64,000 bases of DNA, from contig JAQWRT010000010.1 of NCBI GenBank assembly GCA_029243605.1, forward strand, positions 1 to 64,000. Direction: 5' to 3'. A program made the translations under genes and the position numbers. The DNA comes from Myxococcota bacterium. GTDB lineage: Bacteria > Myxococcota_A > UBA9160 > UBA4427. Shown here one piece after another: positions 8,621-17,698 of the stretch. Below the pieces are notes generated by a model. It was not told the DNA's origin, did not search any database, and saw only the letters and a list, made by a program, of their open reading frames with translations. Position 1 is the stretch's first letter, and each line of letters begins with the position of its first letter.

Positions 8621-9037
8621 ATGCGCGTCCAACTCGCTCTGAATGTGAAAAATATCGATGAGGCCGTGGCCTACTACTCACGGCTATTCGATGTCCAGGT
8701 CAACAAACGCAAGCCGGGCTACGCCAACTTTGCCATCGATTCGCCGCCGCTCAAGCTCGTTCTCTTCGAGAACCCCGATGCCGATGAGCGGCTCAACCAC
8801 CTGGGCGTAGAGGTTTTCAGCGACGGCGAAGTGGAAGCGGCCACCGAGCGCCTTCAGCAGGCGGGTATCGCGGACCGGGTAGAGAATAAGGAAACCTGTT
8901 GTTACGCCGAGCAGGACAAAGTCTGGTCCGTCGATCCCCAGGGCATGCAGTGGGAGTTCTATCGCGTTCTCCAAGACGCCGAAACATTCGCCGAAAGTGC
9001 GGAGCCCGAACCTTCGGGTCGCGGTTGCTGCGGCTAG
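8621..9037 (+). CDS. arsI: ArsI-like C-As lyase (VOC-fold organoarsenical dioxygenase)
   Basis: This 138-residue vicinal-oxygen-chelate protein matches ArsI/CadI. It has NHLGVEV (H60), NKETCCYAEQDKVW with the vicinal C93-C94 pair, and QWEFYRVL (E112). Q4, H60 and E112 have the spacing of the Fe(II) triad known for ArsI. ArsI cleaves the carbon-arsenic bond of trivalent methyl- and aromatic arsenicals using O2. A second cysteine pair ends the protein (GRGCCG) and may help bind arsenic. It lies 58 nt behind arsR in the same orientation and overlaps the convergent VOC gene by 4 nt. No arsenite pump (arsB/acr3) or arsC is present in the window. Confidence 0.88.
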   Translation: MRVQLALNVKNIDEAVAYYSRLFDVQVNKRKPGYANFAIDSPPLKLVLFENPDADERLNHLGVEVFSDGEVEAATERLQQAGIADRVENKETCCYAEQDKVWSVDPQGMQWEFYRVLQDAETFAESAEPEPSGRGCCG

Positions 9038-9918
9038 GCGCTCGCGGGCTCGATCATCAGGGTAGGAATACCGAGCGGACTCCCAGCGATGGAAAAGACC
9101 CGCGTCCCCGGCTTGTGACCTTCCCGAAGCGGGCTCACCTTGAGACCGACTTCGAGCATTCGCTTGCGTGCCGCCTCGGCATCGCTCACCGAGTAGGCAA
9201 CCCCCCAGAGATGATCGTTCTCCGGGTCGACCTCACCGGCCCCGAGCTCGGCATCGTCGCGAAGCGGCGAGCTTATTTCGAGAGTCATTCCCCCGAGCCT
9301 GAAGAAGAGCAGGCGCAGACCACGCTTCTCGAACGTTCGATCGAGGGCGAGTCGAATGCCGAGTTTCGCGCCATAGAAATCGATGGCCTCGTCCGGCTCC
9401 CGGGTCATCATAACGATGTGGTCCACCCGATCCACTAGGGCACCGGGTTCGCCCACCGGCAGGGAAAAAGGAAGCAGTTCGGGCTCGGAGAGGTGCTCGA
9501 TCACGAACATCCGAATGCCCCGGGTATCCTTCGCCGGCAAAAACACATTTCGAAAGCGGCGGAAGGCCCCGGACGGATCGTCGTGGGCAAGGCCCTCGAC
9601 GGGTTCTGCGGGAGAGAGGCCCCGCTCGCGCATCTTGGCCACCGCGGCGTCGGCATCCTCCGTAGCCAGCGCTAGGGCATAGAAGCCCGGGCCATGCTCT
9701 GCCAGGTAAGTTCTCAGGGCATCGGCCACCGGCCCTTCGCCCTCGGGCGCCAACAACTCGATGTAGGTGTTCTCGAGTCGAAAGATTACATTTCGCGTTC
9801 CGAAGCTCGGGTGACTGCCCGTCCATGAGGGACTGCGGCCAAGCAAGCCGATACATTGGCGCTGGGCTTCGTCGAGATCATCGGTGGCAACGATGAGATG
9901 GTCTATCTGCGTCAACAT
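9034..9918 (-). CDS. Tandem VOC/glyoxalase-like domain protein
   Basis: The protein is about 294 residues and contains two VOC modules. The first begins at MLTQIDHLIVATDDLDEA and the second at about residue 165 with DRVDHIVMMTREPDEAIDFY. The overall shape fits two-domain dioxygenase or glyoxalase-like proteins of the COG0346 group; a metal-dependent activity is plausible but the substrate is unknown. I use the ATG at 9916-9918 because GAGG lies 7 nt upstream; the longer open frame (to 10101) would overlap the preceding gene. The 3' end overlaps arsI by 4 nt in convergent orientation. Confidence 0.85.
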   Translation of the reverse strand: MLTQIDHLIVATDDLDEAQRQCIGLLGRSPSWTGSHPSFGTRNVIFRLENTYIELLAPEGEGPVADALRTYLAEHGPGFYALALATEDADAAVAKMRERGLSPAEPVEGLAHDDPSGAFRRFRNVFLPAKDTRGIRMFVIEHLSEPELLPFSLPVGEPGALVDRVDHIVMMTREPDEAIDFYGAKLGIRLALDRTFEKRGLRLLFFRLGGMTLEISSPLRDDAELGAGEVDPENDHLWGVAYSVSDAEAARKRMLEVGLKVSPLREGHKPGTRVFSIAGSPLGIPTLMIEPASA

Positions 9919-9967
9919 GAATTTGCCTCGTTTATTTTGGTACTGCTTGTCCTGGCCGAGCTGAGCC

Positions 9968-10390
9968 TCAGCTCTCGACCGTTTGCTTGAGAGCGGCAAA
10001 ACCCGCGACGTAGATACCCTCGATGAGTTGGCGCGCCGCCTCCGGGTCCATGGCGGGGTGCTCAAAGGTCGACTCCCAGTCCACTCGACAACTGGAATCA
10101 CCTTCGTCCAACACGGTCATCGTCGCGTAGTAGTCGTCCAAGGGGATCACCGGCTTGCCAGTAAAGCTGTAGCTGAACGAGCGCCCTTCCTCATTATAGG
10201 CCTCGAGCTTCTCCTGGAGCTCTAGGCCGCCTGGAATCCCGATTGTGCGAACGGCACCAACCCCTTCGCCCTCCACACTCACGGACTCGATTCCGTTGGA
10301 GTTCCAACGCAAGATGCCTCCGAAATCGCGAAGGAGTTGCCAGACCACGTCACTGCCGACAGAAAAATTTTCACTGATCTTGACTTCCAT
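9968..10390 (-). CDS. SRPBCC / polyketide cyclase-like ligand-binding protein
   Basis: This 140-residue protein begins MEVKISENFSVGSDVVWQLL and continues with GAVRTIGIPGG and YYATMTVLDEGDSSCRVDWESTF, the pattern of the START/SRPBCC hydrophobic-ligand fold (polyketide cyclase_2 type). AAGGAG lies 6 nt before the ATG. Such proteins bind or cyclise small hydrophobic molecules; no specific role can be assigned. It precedes the tandem-VOC gene by 49 nt and may share a transcript with it. Confidence 0.8.
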   Translation of the reverse strand: MEVKISENFSVGSDVVWQLLRDFGGILRWNSNGIESVSVEGEGVGAVRTIGIPGGLELQEKLEAYNEEGRSFSYSFTGKPVIPLDDYYATMTVLDEGDSSCRVDWESTFEHPAMDPEAARQLIEGIYVAGFAALKQTVES

Positions 10391-10474
10391 TCTTGTCTCC
10401 TTGGATTAGCCCGGAGAGGTCCGAGCACTATCCGGCTATTCAGTCGTTAAAGCATCACTAAAGGTCGCTCAACC

Positions 10475-10894
10475 TCACGGGTCGGCCCTGGGCAGGATCC
10501 GTATGATCTCGGGAGGGCTCATCCTGAATAAATTGATCAGGTATTCCTGCCAACCGTATTTTCGTTGGGAAGCGATATCGACCTTTTCAACCATGCTCTG
10601 GTCAGAAATTTCCTCAGCCCGCGCCTGGTAGATCTTGTCCTCGATTTTGAGCCTGAACTTCGGATCCCTGCGCAGATTCTCGAGCCAACGCGAGTTGGAG
10701 GTTCGGAGATAGGCCTCGCCATTGAGGAGAACAAACCAAACCGGGGTTTCGCGAAGAGCGCCGTCTTGATCGAAGGTCAGAACGTCGATGACTTGGACAT
10801 TGGTCAGCCGATTCCAGTCCGGATATTCCGCAGAGGCGATCCCCGCCAGGGCGATGACGAACGTGGCAATCAGCGCGATCTTCCATGGGTACAT
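10475..10894 (-). CDS. Exported DUF2255-like protein
   Basis: The protein is about 139 residues starting at the ATG 10892-10894, preceded by GGAGG (10-nt spacer). It has a signal peptide (MYPWKIALIATFVIALAGIASA). The mature part contains RETPVWFVLLNGEAYLRT, SRWLENLRRDPKFRLKI and YQARAEEI. This resembles DUF2255 and split-barrel flavin-binding families that have TPIWVV and YVR motifs; the match is from memory and moderate. A signal peptide is unusual for that fold. Function is unknown. A longer frame to 11026 has no supporting start signal. Confidence 0.68.
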   Translation of the reverse strand: MYPWKIALIATFVIALAGIASAEYPDWNRLTNVQVIDVLTFDQDGALRETPVWFVLLNGEAYLRTSNSRWLENLRRDPKFRLKIEDKIYQARAEEISDQSMVEKVDIASQRKYGWQEYLINLFRMSPPEIIRILPRADP

Positions 10895-11022
10895 CGATAG
10901 GATCCTCCTGCTCTTATTTCTATTCTTACTTCTACATTTACTGCGGGAACTTCGATCCGAAAACTTTCCATGCGTTGGGCTTCGGGAGAAGCACGCATCG
11001 GAAATCATCCCGGGGAAATGTA

Positions 11023-11844
11023 TCACTCACCACGCCAGAGGGGCGGCCGCTTTTCCAGCCAGGCCGCGACGGCCTCGCGATAATCCGGCTCCTTCATCAT
11101 CTTCTCCAGCAGGGCGCCGGCTTCGCCTACGGACGCGGCCACATCCCGATGCTGATCGGTATAGACCTGACGTTTGCTCGCCGCCAGGGAGCCCGGCGAG
11201 ACACGAGCGATGAGCTCGCGTACATACTCGTAGGTTCGATCAAGCAGTTCTTCGGCGGGGAAAAGTCCGTTGAGGAGACCCAGTTCCATCGCCTCTTCGC
11301 TCATAAAGGTTCGACTGGAAAAGAGAAGGTCGTTGGCCCGAGTCAAACCCATCAAGCGGGGCAACAACCACGAGAGGCCGTACTCCACGGGCAAGTTAAG
11401 CTTACCGTGGGCGGTGGTCAGCTTGATGCCCGGCGCGGCAAACCGAAGGTCGGCGTAACAGGCAATCACTAAGCCCACGCCCGCTGCCGGACCATTGATG
11501 GCTGCGATGATCGGCTTCGTCATCCCGAACTGAAAGGCAAAATCGGCATCGAATTCCGGCCGCACGCCGTATCCGGGACGAGCCAGATCCGCTGGGGTGC
11601 CCGGGTCATACCCCCCCCTCTCCACATGGCTCTCCAGGGCGGAAGTATCAGCACCGGCGCAAAAACCTCGACCCGCACCCGTCACAATAATTGCCCGGAC
11701 CTCGGGATCTTCTTCGGCTCGGGAAAGGAGGTGGCGATACTCGGTATGCATCCGGCCGGTCCATGAATTGAGCCGCTCCGGGCGATCCAAAATGAGGGTC
11801 GCGATCCCAGTCTCAACCTCGAAGCGGGTAACCTTCAATTCCAC
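11023..11844 (-). CDS. Enoyl-CoA hydratase/isomerase family protein
   Basis: This crotonase-fold protein of about 273 residues has RPERLNSWTG, the oxyanion-hole segments AIIVTGAGRGFCAGADTSAL and KPIIAAINGPAAGVGLVIA, and PVEYGLSWLLPRLMG. It should hydrate or isomerise an enoyl-CoA in the cytoplasm, probably in fatty or aromatic acid oxidation. E of PVEYG is at the position of one of the two catalytic acids. The GTG at 11842-11844 has GGAGG 5 nt upstream; an ATG four codons earlier (11856) is the alternative. The open frame continues far upstream opposite the AGCS gene, but that extension is a shadow. Confidence 0.88.
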   Translation of the reverse strand: MELKVTRFEVETGIATLILDRPERLNSWTGRMHTEYRHLLSRAEEDPEVRAIIVTGAGRGFCAGADTSALESHVERGGYDPGTPADLARPGYGVRPEFDADFAFQFGMTKPIIAAINGPAAGVGLVIACYADLRFAAPGIKLTTAHGKLNLPVEYGLSWLLPRLMGLTRANDLLFSSRTFMSEEAMELGLLNGLFPAEELLDRTYEYVRELIARVSPGSLAASKRQVYTDQHRDVAASVGEAGALLEKMMKEPDYREAVAAWLEKRPPLWRGE

Positions 11845-11934
11845 TGAAACCTCCATTGGCGGTTTGGCTCTCTTTGCCGGCCTTGACCCTAGCGCGGAGT
11901 CCCGCTCCCAAGACCGATCCCGCCGTTGAAAAGC

Positions 11935-13434
11935 ATGGAACTCGAGCCCAGCGCCGCTAAAGTCCCTCCAGCAACCGCTCACGGCCAGGAGATTCCACTG
12001 GGTATCGACCAGACTATCGACCAGGCGTTTCGTCCCATCGCCCAGGTTTTCTCGGATGTCGTGTTCTACTCGATCTCGATCGGTGGCGTAGAAGTGCCCC
12101 TGATCGTCCTCTGGCTGATTTCCGGCGCCACTTTCTTCACCTTCTACCTGCGCTTCATCAACGTCCGTGGCTTTGTCCATGCCATCAGAATCGTGATGGG
12201 CAAGGAAGACCAGCCGGGGGATGTTGGAGAGGTCTCGCATTTCCAAGCCCTGACGACGGCGGTCTCGGGCACGGTCGGTGTCGGAAATATCGCCCACGTC
12301 GCGGTGGCGGTCTCCGTCGGTGGTGCCGGCGCTGCGTTCTGGATGGTCGTGGCGGGCTTTCTCGGAATGGCTTCCAAGTTTGCCGAGTGCACCATGGGTG
12401 TGAAATATCGCAACGAGAATCCCGATGGAACCGTTTCGGGCGGTCCGATGTTCTTCCTCGACAAAGGCCTGACGGAAAAAGGCTGGCCGCGCCTGGGTCG
12501 CGCGCTCGGTATCTATTACGCGATCTGTATCGCCATCGGCAGTATCGGCGTCGGTGCGATGTTCCAGTCGAACCAGGCCTACCAGCAATTTGTCGTCGCG
12601 ACAGGGGGCGATGAAAGCTTCGCCGCCGATCTCGGCTGGGCATTTGGAGCCGTACTCGCCCTCCTGGTCGGCGTGGTCATCATGGGCGGCATTCAGAGTA
12701 TCGCCCGGGTCACCTCGAAATTGGTTCCCTTCATGGCCCTGCTCTATATCGGAACCGGGCTTTTCGTCATCATCGCCAACGCCGAACGCATCCCGGCGGG
12801 TCTCGTGGCCATCGTCCAGGGGGCTTTCCAGCCCGATGGCCTGAAGGGCGGAGCGCTTGGCGTCCTGATCCTCGGTTTCCGACGAGCCGCATTCTCGAAC
12901 GAGGCGGGCATCGGCTCTTCTTCTATCGCCCACGCCGCTGTGAGAACAGGAGAGCCCATCACCCAGGGCTTCGTCGCGATGCTCGAGCCCTTCATCGACA
13001 CGATCATCGTGTGCTCGATTACCGCGCTCGTAATCGTGACCGCCTTCGATCCGGGTTCCCTGGCAACGGGCGAGGTCAACGGCGTCGAGCTCACTTCGGC
13101 AGCCTTCGCACAGGTCGTTTCCTGGTTTCCCCCGGTACTCTCGGTGGTCGTGCTCCTCTTTGCCTACTCAACCCTGATTTCCTGGTCCTATTACGGCCTG
13201 GAAGGCTGCATCTACCTTTTTGGTCCGCGCCCCTTCGTGCGATTTTCGTTCAATACCTTCTACTCGCTGTGCGCCATCATCGGCTGCACGACGAGCCTGG
13301 CCGCAATCCTCGACTTCTCCGACGCCATGATCTTCGCCATGGCGTTTGCGAACCTGATCGGCCTATTCGTGTTCGCACCGACCCTGCGCAAGGAATTGGA
13401 TCTGTACTGGAAGTCCATCGAAGAGCGACGCTAG
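11935..13434 (+). CDS. Alanine/glycine:cation symporter family protein (AGCS)
   Basis: The protein has about 499 residues and roughly ten to eleven hydrophobic segments. Family signatures include TAVSGTVGVGNIAHVAVAVS, GAAFWMVVAGFLGMASKFAE, GGPMFFLDKG and FSNEAGIGSSSIAHAA. It imports small neutral amino acids with Na+ or H+ across the inner membrane. Its convergent neighbour is a dimethylglycine/sarcosine dehydrogenase-like gene, so uptake of glycine-type substrates would fit the local metabolism. TTG at 11926 is an alternative start. Confidence 0.93.
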   Translation: MELEPSAAKVPPATAHGQEIPLGIDQTIDQAFRPIAQVFSDVVFYSISIGGVEVPLIVLWLISGATFFTFYLRFINVRGFVHAIRIVMGKEDQPGDVGEVSHFQALTTAVSGTVGVGNIAHVAVAVSVGGAGAAFWMVVAGFLGMASKFAECTMGVKYRNENPDGTVSGGPMFFLDKGLTEKGWPRLGRALGIYYAICIAIGSIGVGAMFQSNQAYQQFVVATGGDESFAADLGWAFGAVLALLVGVVIMGGIQSIARVTSKLVPFMALLYIGTGLFVIIANAERIPAGLVAIVQGAFQPDGLKGGALGVLILGFRRAAFSNEAGIGSSSIAHAAVRTGEPITQGFVAMLEPFIDTIIVCSITALVIVTAFDPGSLATGEVNGVELTSAAFAQVVSWFPPVLSVVVLLFAYSTLISWSYYGLEGCIYLFGPRPFVRFSFNTFYSLCAIIGCTTSLAAILDFSDAMIFAMAFANLIGLFVFAPTLRKELDLYWKSIEERR

Positions 13435-13447
13435 AAAAAAGCGTCGC

Positions 13448-15889
13448 TCAGGCGCGAACTCGCTCGCTGGCGGGATCGTAAGCCGGGCGTAGGGAAGCCG
13501 AAGCGGCGTAGCGCTTGCCTGCCAGTTCGATCTCCCATTCACCATCGCGAACCCAGCCCGCGTTCAGGCTGCCGGCTTCCCCGTGCGCGTAACCCATGGC
13601 TATGGCCTTACCTACGCTATACCCCCAGCCCCCCGAAGTGGTCAGCCCCATCCGCACACCATTTCGGTAAATCGGCTCATCGTGGTAAAGCATCAACTCG
13701 GGTTCCTCGAGCTGAAATTGAACCATGCGGCGTTCCAATCCCTTTGACTTCTGCGCTTCGAGAGCGCGGCGACCCACGAAATCTGCATCCTTAGCCAAAG
13801 CCACCGCGAATCCGAGACCGGCCTCGAGAGGCGAATCCTCCGGGCCGATATCGTGACCCCAATGCCGATAACCCTTCTCGAGTCGGCAGCTTGCCATCGC
13901 GTGAAAACCACAGGGGCGAAGGTCCAGGGCCTGGCCTGCCCGCATGATTTCATCAAAAACGTGGAGACTAAACTCGGTGGGGATATAGATCTCCCAACCC
14001 AGCTCGCCTACGTAGGTGATCCGCATAGCACGAACCTGGGCGTAGCCCAGCTCGATCTCCTGGCTGGTCGCGAAGGGGAAGGCTTCGTTGGAGAGGTCTG
14101 CAGAAGTCAGCTCCGCCATCAGTTCCCGGGAACGGGGCCCCATAATGCCCAGGGTGGCAAGACCCGAAGTGATATCCGTCAGGTAGGCCTGATCGTCCCC
14201 GATCGCGGCCTTGAGGAAATGAAAATCGCGGAAGCGCGTCGCCGCGGTGGTCACCACAAGAAAACTCTCATCTTCGATTCGAGTAATCGTAAGATCGGCC
14301 TCGATCCCTCCACTCGGGTTGAGCCATTGGGTGTAGACCACCTTGCCCGTCGGCGACGCGAGGTCATTGGCCGACACGCGTTGGAGGACCGCCTGGGCAC
14401 CCGGCCCCTGGAGGAGGAATTTCGCATACGAGGTCTGATCGTAGAGACCGACCCCCTCGCGGGTTGCTCGGTGCTCTTCCCCCACCCAGGGAAAGAAATT
14501 CTGACGGCCGTAGCTGTATTCGTATTCCGCGCTCACGCCCTCGGGTGCATAGAAATTCGGTCTTTCCCAGCCAGCCGTTTCTCCGTAGCAGGCCCTTTTT
14601 TCCAAGAGGCGTTGATGGAAAGGCGACCTCTTCGTGCCCCGGGCCGTCTCGAATTGGCGGAAGGGCCAGTGCATGCCGTAAAGGAGACCGAGGGTTTCTA
14701 CGGTTCGGTCAGCGAGAAAGCGGCCGCCGGCATGAAAGGGCTCGAAGCGTCGGATATCCACTTCTGCCAGATCCATAGTCGCCTCACCCTCGACTATCCA
14801 CTCGGCCAGAGCCTTGCCGACTCCCCCTCCCGCTTGAATCCCGATCGAATTGAAGCCCGCCGCCATGAAAAGTCCAGGCAGGGTCGGGGCTTCCCCCAGG
14901 ATGAAATTATCATCCGGCGTAAAGCTCTCCGGGCCACAGAAGAGTTGCCTGATCTCGACATCGTGGAGGAAGGGCATGCGCGTATACGCTCTCTCGAGGA
15001 GAGGCATCACGTGATCGAGATTCGCGGGGATTTCCGCGAAGGACACATCGGGGACGCCTCCCATTCCCCAGGGCCGACACACCGGTTCAAAGATCCCCAC
15101 CAGCAGTCGTCGAGCGTCTTCCTTGAAATAGGCGCTGTGATCGGGGTCCCGAAGAATCGGAGTTTCTTCGGTCAAGCCTTCCAGGGGTTGGGTAATCGCA
15201 TAGTAGTGCTCGGCGGCGTGAAGGGGGATGGACACGCCGTAGCGCCCAGCAAAATCCCTGGACCACATGCCCGCCGCGAGTACCACCGTCTCGGCCCGTA
15301 CCTGTCCCTGGGCGGTGGTCACTCCCACCGCCCGCCCGCCCTCGACGATCAATCCCTCGACAGGGACATTCTGAAGGGTTGTGACCCCCGACTGACGAGC
15401 CCCTGCCAGCAGAGCCATGGTCACATCCACCGGGCTCACCATGCCGTCTTTCGGAAGATGCACCGCGCCGACCACATCGTCGATTTCCATCCGAGGCCAG
15501 AGCGCGTGGGCTTCTTGCGATGAGAGAACCTCGGCCTCAACACCGAGATGCTTGGCCACCGCCGCGGTGCGGCGCAATTCGAGAAAACGCTCCTGGCTGG
15601 TCGCCAGGGAAATTGCACCGGGTTGGCGGAAGCCCGTCGCCTGACCCGTTTCCGCTTCGAGGTCGGCATAGAGCTCGAGGCTATAGCGGCAGAGCCGGGT
15701 CAGGTTCTCTGTCGCACGCAACTGCCCCACCAACCCAGCGGCGTGCCAAGTCGTGCCGCACGTATATCGATCGCGCTCGAGGAGAAGCGTATCCGTCACC
15801 CCCAATTTTCCGAGGTGGTAGGCAATGCTGGCCCCGATGATTCCGCCACCTATCACCACGACTTGGGCCTGATTGGGAAGTTTGGTCAT
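13448..15889 (-). CDS. Dimethylglycine/sarcosine dehydrogenase-like flavoprotein (FAD + GcvT domains)
   Basis: This 813-residue protein joins an N-terminal DAO-type FAD domain (VVVIGGGIIGASIAYHLG) to a C-terminal aminomethyltransferase (GcvT) domain from about residue 430 (YDQTSYAKFLLQGPGA, GLATLGIMGPRSRELMAEL, ELGWEIYIP, GFHAMASCRLEKGYRHWG). The size and order match mammalian-type dimethylglycine/sarcosine dehydrogenases, which oxidise N-methyl groups and pass formaldehyde to tetrahydrofolate. H49 in TTWHAAGL sits where the covalent FAD-linking histidine lies in those enzymes. The substrate may be dimethylglycine, sarcosine or another N-methyl amino acid. It follows the lipoprotein amidohydrolase by 3 nt and is probably co-transcribed and translationally linked. 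Confidence 0.92.
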   Translation of the reverse strand: MTKLPNQAQVVVIGGGIIGASIAYHLGKLGVTDTLLLERDRYTCGTTWHAAGLVGQLRATENLTRLCRYSLELYADLEAETGQATGFRQPGAISLATSQERFLELRRTAAVAKHLGVEAEVLSSQEAHALWPRMEIDDVVGAVHLPKDGMVSPVDVTMALLAGARQSGVTTLQNVPVEGLIVEGGRAVGVTTAQGQVRAETVVLAAGMWSRDFAGRYGVSIPLHAAEHYYAITQPLEGLTEETPILRDPDHSAYFKEDARRLLVGIFEPVCRPWGMGGVPDVSFAEIPANLDHVMPLLERAYTRMPFLHDVEIRQLFCGPESFTPDDNFILGEAPTLPGLFMAAGFNSIGIQAGGGVGKALAEWIVEGEATMDLAEVDIRRFEPFHAGGRFLADRTVETLGLLYGMHWPFRQFETARGTKRSPFHQRLLEKRACYGETAGWERPNFYAPEGVSAEYEYSYGRQNFFPWVGEEHRATREGVGLYDQTSYAKFLLQGPGAQAVLQRVSANDLASPTGKVVYTQWLNPSGGIEADLTITRIEDESFLVVTTAATRFRDFHFLKAAIGDDQAYLTDITSGLATLGIMGPRSRELMAELTSADLSNEAFPFATSQEIELGYAQVRAMRITYVGELGWEIYIPTEFSLHVFDEIMRAGQALDLRPCGFHAMASCRLEKGYRHWGHDIGPEDSPLEAGLGFAVALAKDADFVGRRALEAQKSKGLERRMVQFQLEEPELMLYHDEPIYRNGVRMGLTTSGGWGYSVGKAIAMGYAHGEAGSLNAGWVRDGEWEIELAGKRYAASASLRPAYDPASERVRA

Positions 15890-15892
15890 CCC

Positions 15893-17491
15893 TCAGCGCC
15901 CCGTTCTCTTCAGCGGTGCCAAGACGCGATTGCCCGGGTAGAGGTCGTCGACGATCTCCCCCCCCGAGACCACCAATTTCCCGGCCACCAAAACATATTC
16001 GACGCCGGTGGAAGCTTGAAGGGGATCGGCAAAGGTCGCGTTATCTGTCACTTCGGCGAGGTTGAAAATCGTGAGATCCGCGTCGGCTCCCACGCGCACG
16101 CGCCCCTTGCGACGCAGAGCAGGCGCCCAACCCTCCAAAATCGTTGCCGGGAGCAGGCTCATCTTATTGATCGCGTCGATGAGCGCCAGACTCTTTTCTT
16201 CCCGGACATAGCGACGAAGCATCTTTGAGAAAGTTCCGATTCCCCAGGGCGGAACCCCGAACTGGGGAGAGAGGATCGGCAAACCATCGCTGGCAATGGC
16301 AACATCGGGGGCCAAGCTGGCCACCCGGGTCCAGTCCTCTTTGTTGTAGTGGTGGACCACCGTGCCTTCGGGATACTCCTTGCGATACCGCTCCCACTTT
16401 TCCTGATCGAAGCGCTCTCCCGTGGCAGGCCACTCGACATCTTCGTAGGTGATATCGAAAATTTCCTGCCAATTCCGACTGAAGACCGCCGCACTGATTG
16501 ACGTCGACCCCGCGTTATAGGGAAACGATTCGGTGCTGATCTGAACGCCGTCGGCTCGGGCCTGACGGATTAGCGTCATAAACTCATCAATCGCCGACAT
16601 AGCGTTTGCCTGGATATGGCAGATATGAACCGGAGCTCCCGTCTTCTTGGCCCAGCCGATCACCTCGATGAGGCCCGCGGGATCGCCGGCGATTCCGCGG
16701 CGAATATGAACGATAATCGGAGCTTGCCTCTCCGCCGCCACTTGGAAGACGACCTCCATCTCGGCGTCGGTCACGACTTCGCTCATGTAGTCGAGCAAAA
16801 AGCCTATGCCGAGCCCGCCCTGGTCGAGTCCGCGCTGAAGACCGGCCCGAAGCATCGGGAGCTGGTCCGGACTCAGGCTCTGGGTAAAGGCCGGACCGTC
16901 GAGAGAGGCGGCCGATTCGCCGCGCATCACCCGGGCGTAAAGGTCGTCGATCCCGGTCGGCGCGTTGGGACCTTCGAGAATCTGGCCTCGAAGCCAGGCG
17001 TGCCCCACCGAGGCGCCGAAGTTGATCAGCGGCTGGTTCGCGATATCGATGGGGGGATAATCGCCAAGATCGGCCACCGGGTAGGAGCCCGACTCAAGTT
17101 CCAGGGCGGTGGTCACCCCGTCCAGCAACTGGAAACCCTGGCCCAGGGGCGTCTGGGCATGGCTGTGGAGATCGACGAAGCCGGGAACCACCACCAAGCC
17201 CTGAACATCGAGCGTGCGCTCCCCGGGAATCGTCTGCTCGGAAATCGCCGTGATCCGGCCACCCTCGATGGCGACGTTTCGTACCGCATCCAAACCCGAC
17301 TCGGGATCCACGACCCGCCCGCCCTTGAGCACCATATCGGGCAAATTGGGGGCTGGGGTCGGAGCCGAGCAGCCCTGAGACAGTATCGGGAGGAGCAGGA
17401 GGGGCAGGAGAACAAGAAGCCAGCGCGCACCCAGACGGGCACCCGCTGACGCGCTGAAACGGCCTACAAGCATGTTTTGGCGGGGCATCAT
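15893..17491 (-). CDS. Lipoprotein amidohydrolase, D-aminoacylase-like
   Basis: The 532-residue protein starts with a basic N terminus, a leucine-rich signal segment and a lipobox (LSQGC, Cys about residue 41), so it should be a membrane-anchored periplasmic lipoprotein. The rest is an amidohydrolase-superfamily barrel: VVVPGFVDLHSHAQTP (HxH), the later metal-site regions HIRRG and HICHIQ, and ASDGLPI. It most resembles N-acyl-D-amino-acid deacylases or dihydroorotase-like enzymes. The acyl substrate is unknown. It is the first gene of the unit with the dimethylglycine-dehydrogenase-like enzyme; release of an N-methyl amino acid from a conjugate is a possible link (inference). Confidence 0.87.
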   Translation of the reverse strand: MMPRQNMLVGRFSASAGARLGARWLLVLLPLLLLPILSQGCSAPTPAPNLPDMVLKGGRVVDPESGLDAVRNVAIEGGRITAISEQTIPGERTLDVQGLVVVPGFVDLHSHAQTPLGQGFQLLDGVTTALELESGSYPVADLGDYPPIDIANQPLINFGASVGHAWLRGQILEGPNAPTGIDDLYARVMRGESAASLDGPAFTQSLSPDQLPMLRAGLQRGLDQGGLGIGFLLDYMSEVVTDAEMEVVFQVAAERQAPIIVHIRRGIAGDPAGLIEVIGWAKKTGAPVHICHIQANAMSAIDEFMTLIRQARADGVQISTESFPYNAGSTSISAAVFSRNWQEIFDITYEDVEWPATGERFDQEKWERYRKEYPEGTVVHHYNKEDWTRVASLAPDVAIASDGLPILSPQFGVPPWGIGTFSKMLRRYVREEKSLALIDAINKMSLLPATILEGWAPALRRKGRVRVGADADLTIFNLAEVTDNATFADPLQASTGVEYVLVAGKLVVSGGEIVDDLYPGNRVLAPLKRTGR

Positions 17492-17559
17492 CCGAGCCTA
17501 GCCCCCCCAAAAGCGGAATGAACCCCCGGGCTTGCGCCCTCGCCCCACTCTGGTAGATT

Positions 17560-17612
17560 TGGCCCGACCAAATTGGTCTGACCATATTGGTAAGTCCAGA
17601 TTGGTCGGTCCA
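17560..17612. promoter_or_regulatory. Cluster of FadR-type operator palindromes upstream of the GntR gene
   Basis: TGGTCTGACCA at 17574-17584 is a perfect match to the TGGT-N3-ACCA form bound by FadR-subfamily GntR regulators. Flanking copies are TGGCCCGACCA (17560-17570, one mismatch) and TGGTCGGTCCA (17602-17612, degenerate right arm). They sit 87-139 nt before the regulator start, between it and the divergent lipoprotein amidohydrolase gene, so one regulator could control both directions. Confidence 0.72.
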
Positions 17613-17698
17613 GAGGCGCCCAGGGGCTAGCCCCCCCGATTTCGGCGGCTTCAGGATTGAGCCCCAGCATCCCCCACTTGAAAGCCCCCCCCATCCCC

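Noticed and set aside
11857-12933. Long minus-strand open frame continuing upstream of the enoyl-CoA hydratase, opposite the AGCS gene
   Set aside because: It lies entirely antisense to a well-supported transporter gene, has a charged low-complexity composition unlike the crotonase domain, and the hydratase has its own start and ribosome-binding site at 11844.
13853-15523. Plus-strand open frame of 556 codons over the dimethylglycine-dehydrogenase-like gene
   Set aside because: It is antisense to a protein with recognisable FAD and GcvT motifs and has no family motif of its own. Long shadow frames are expected in GC-rich DNA.
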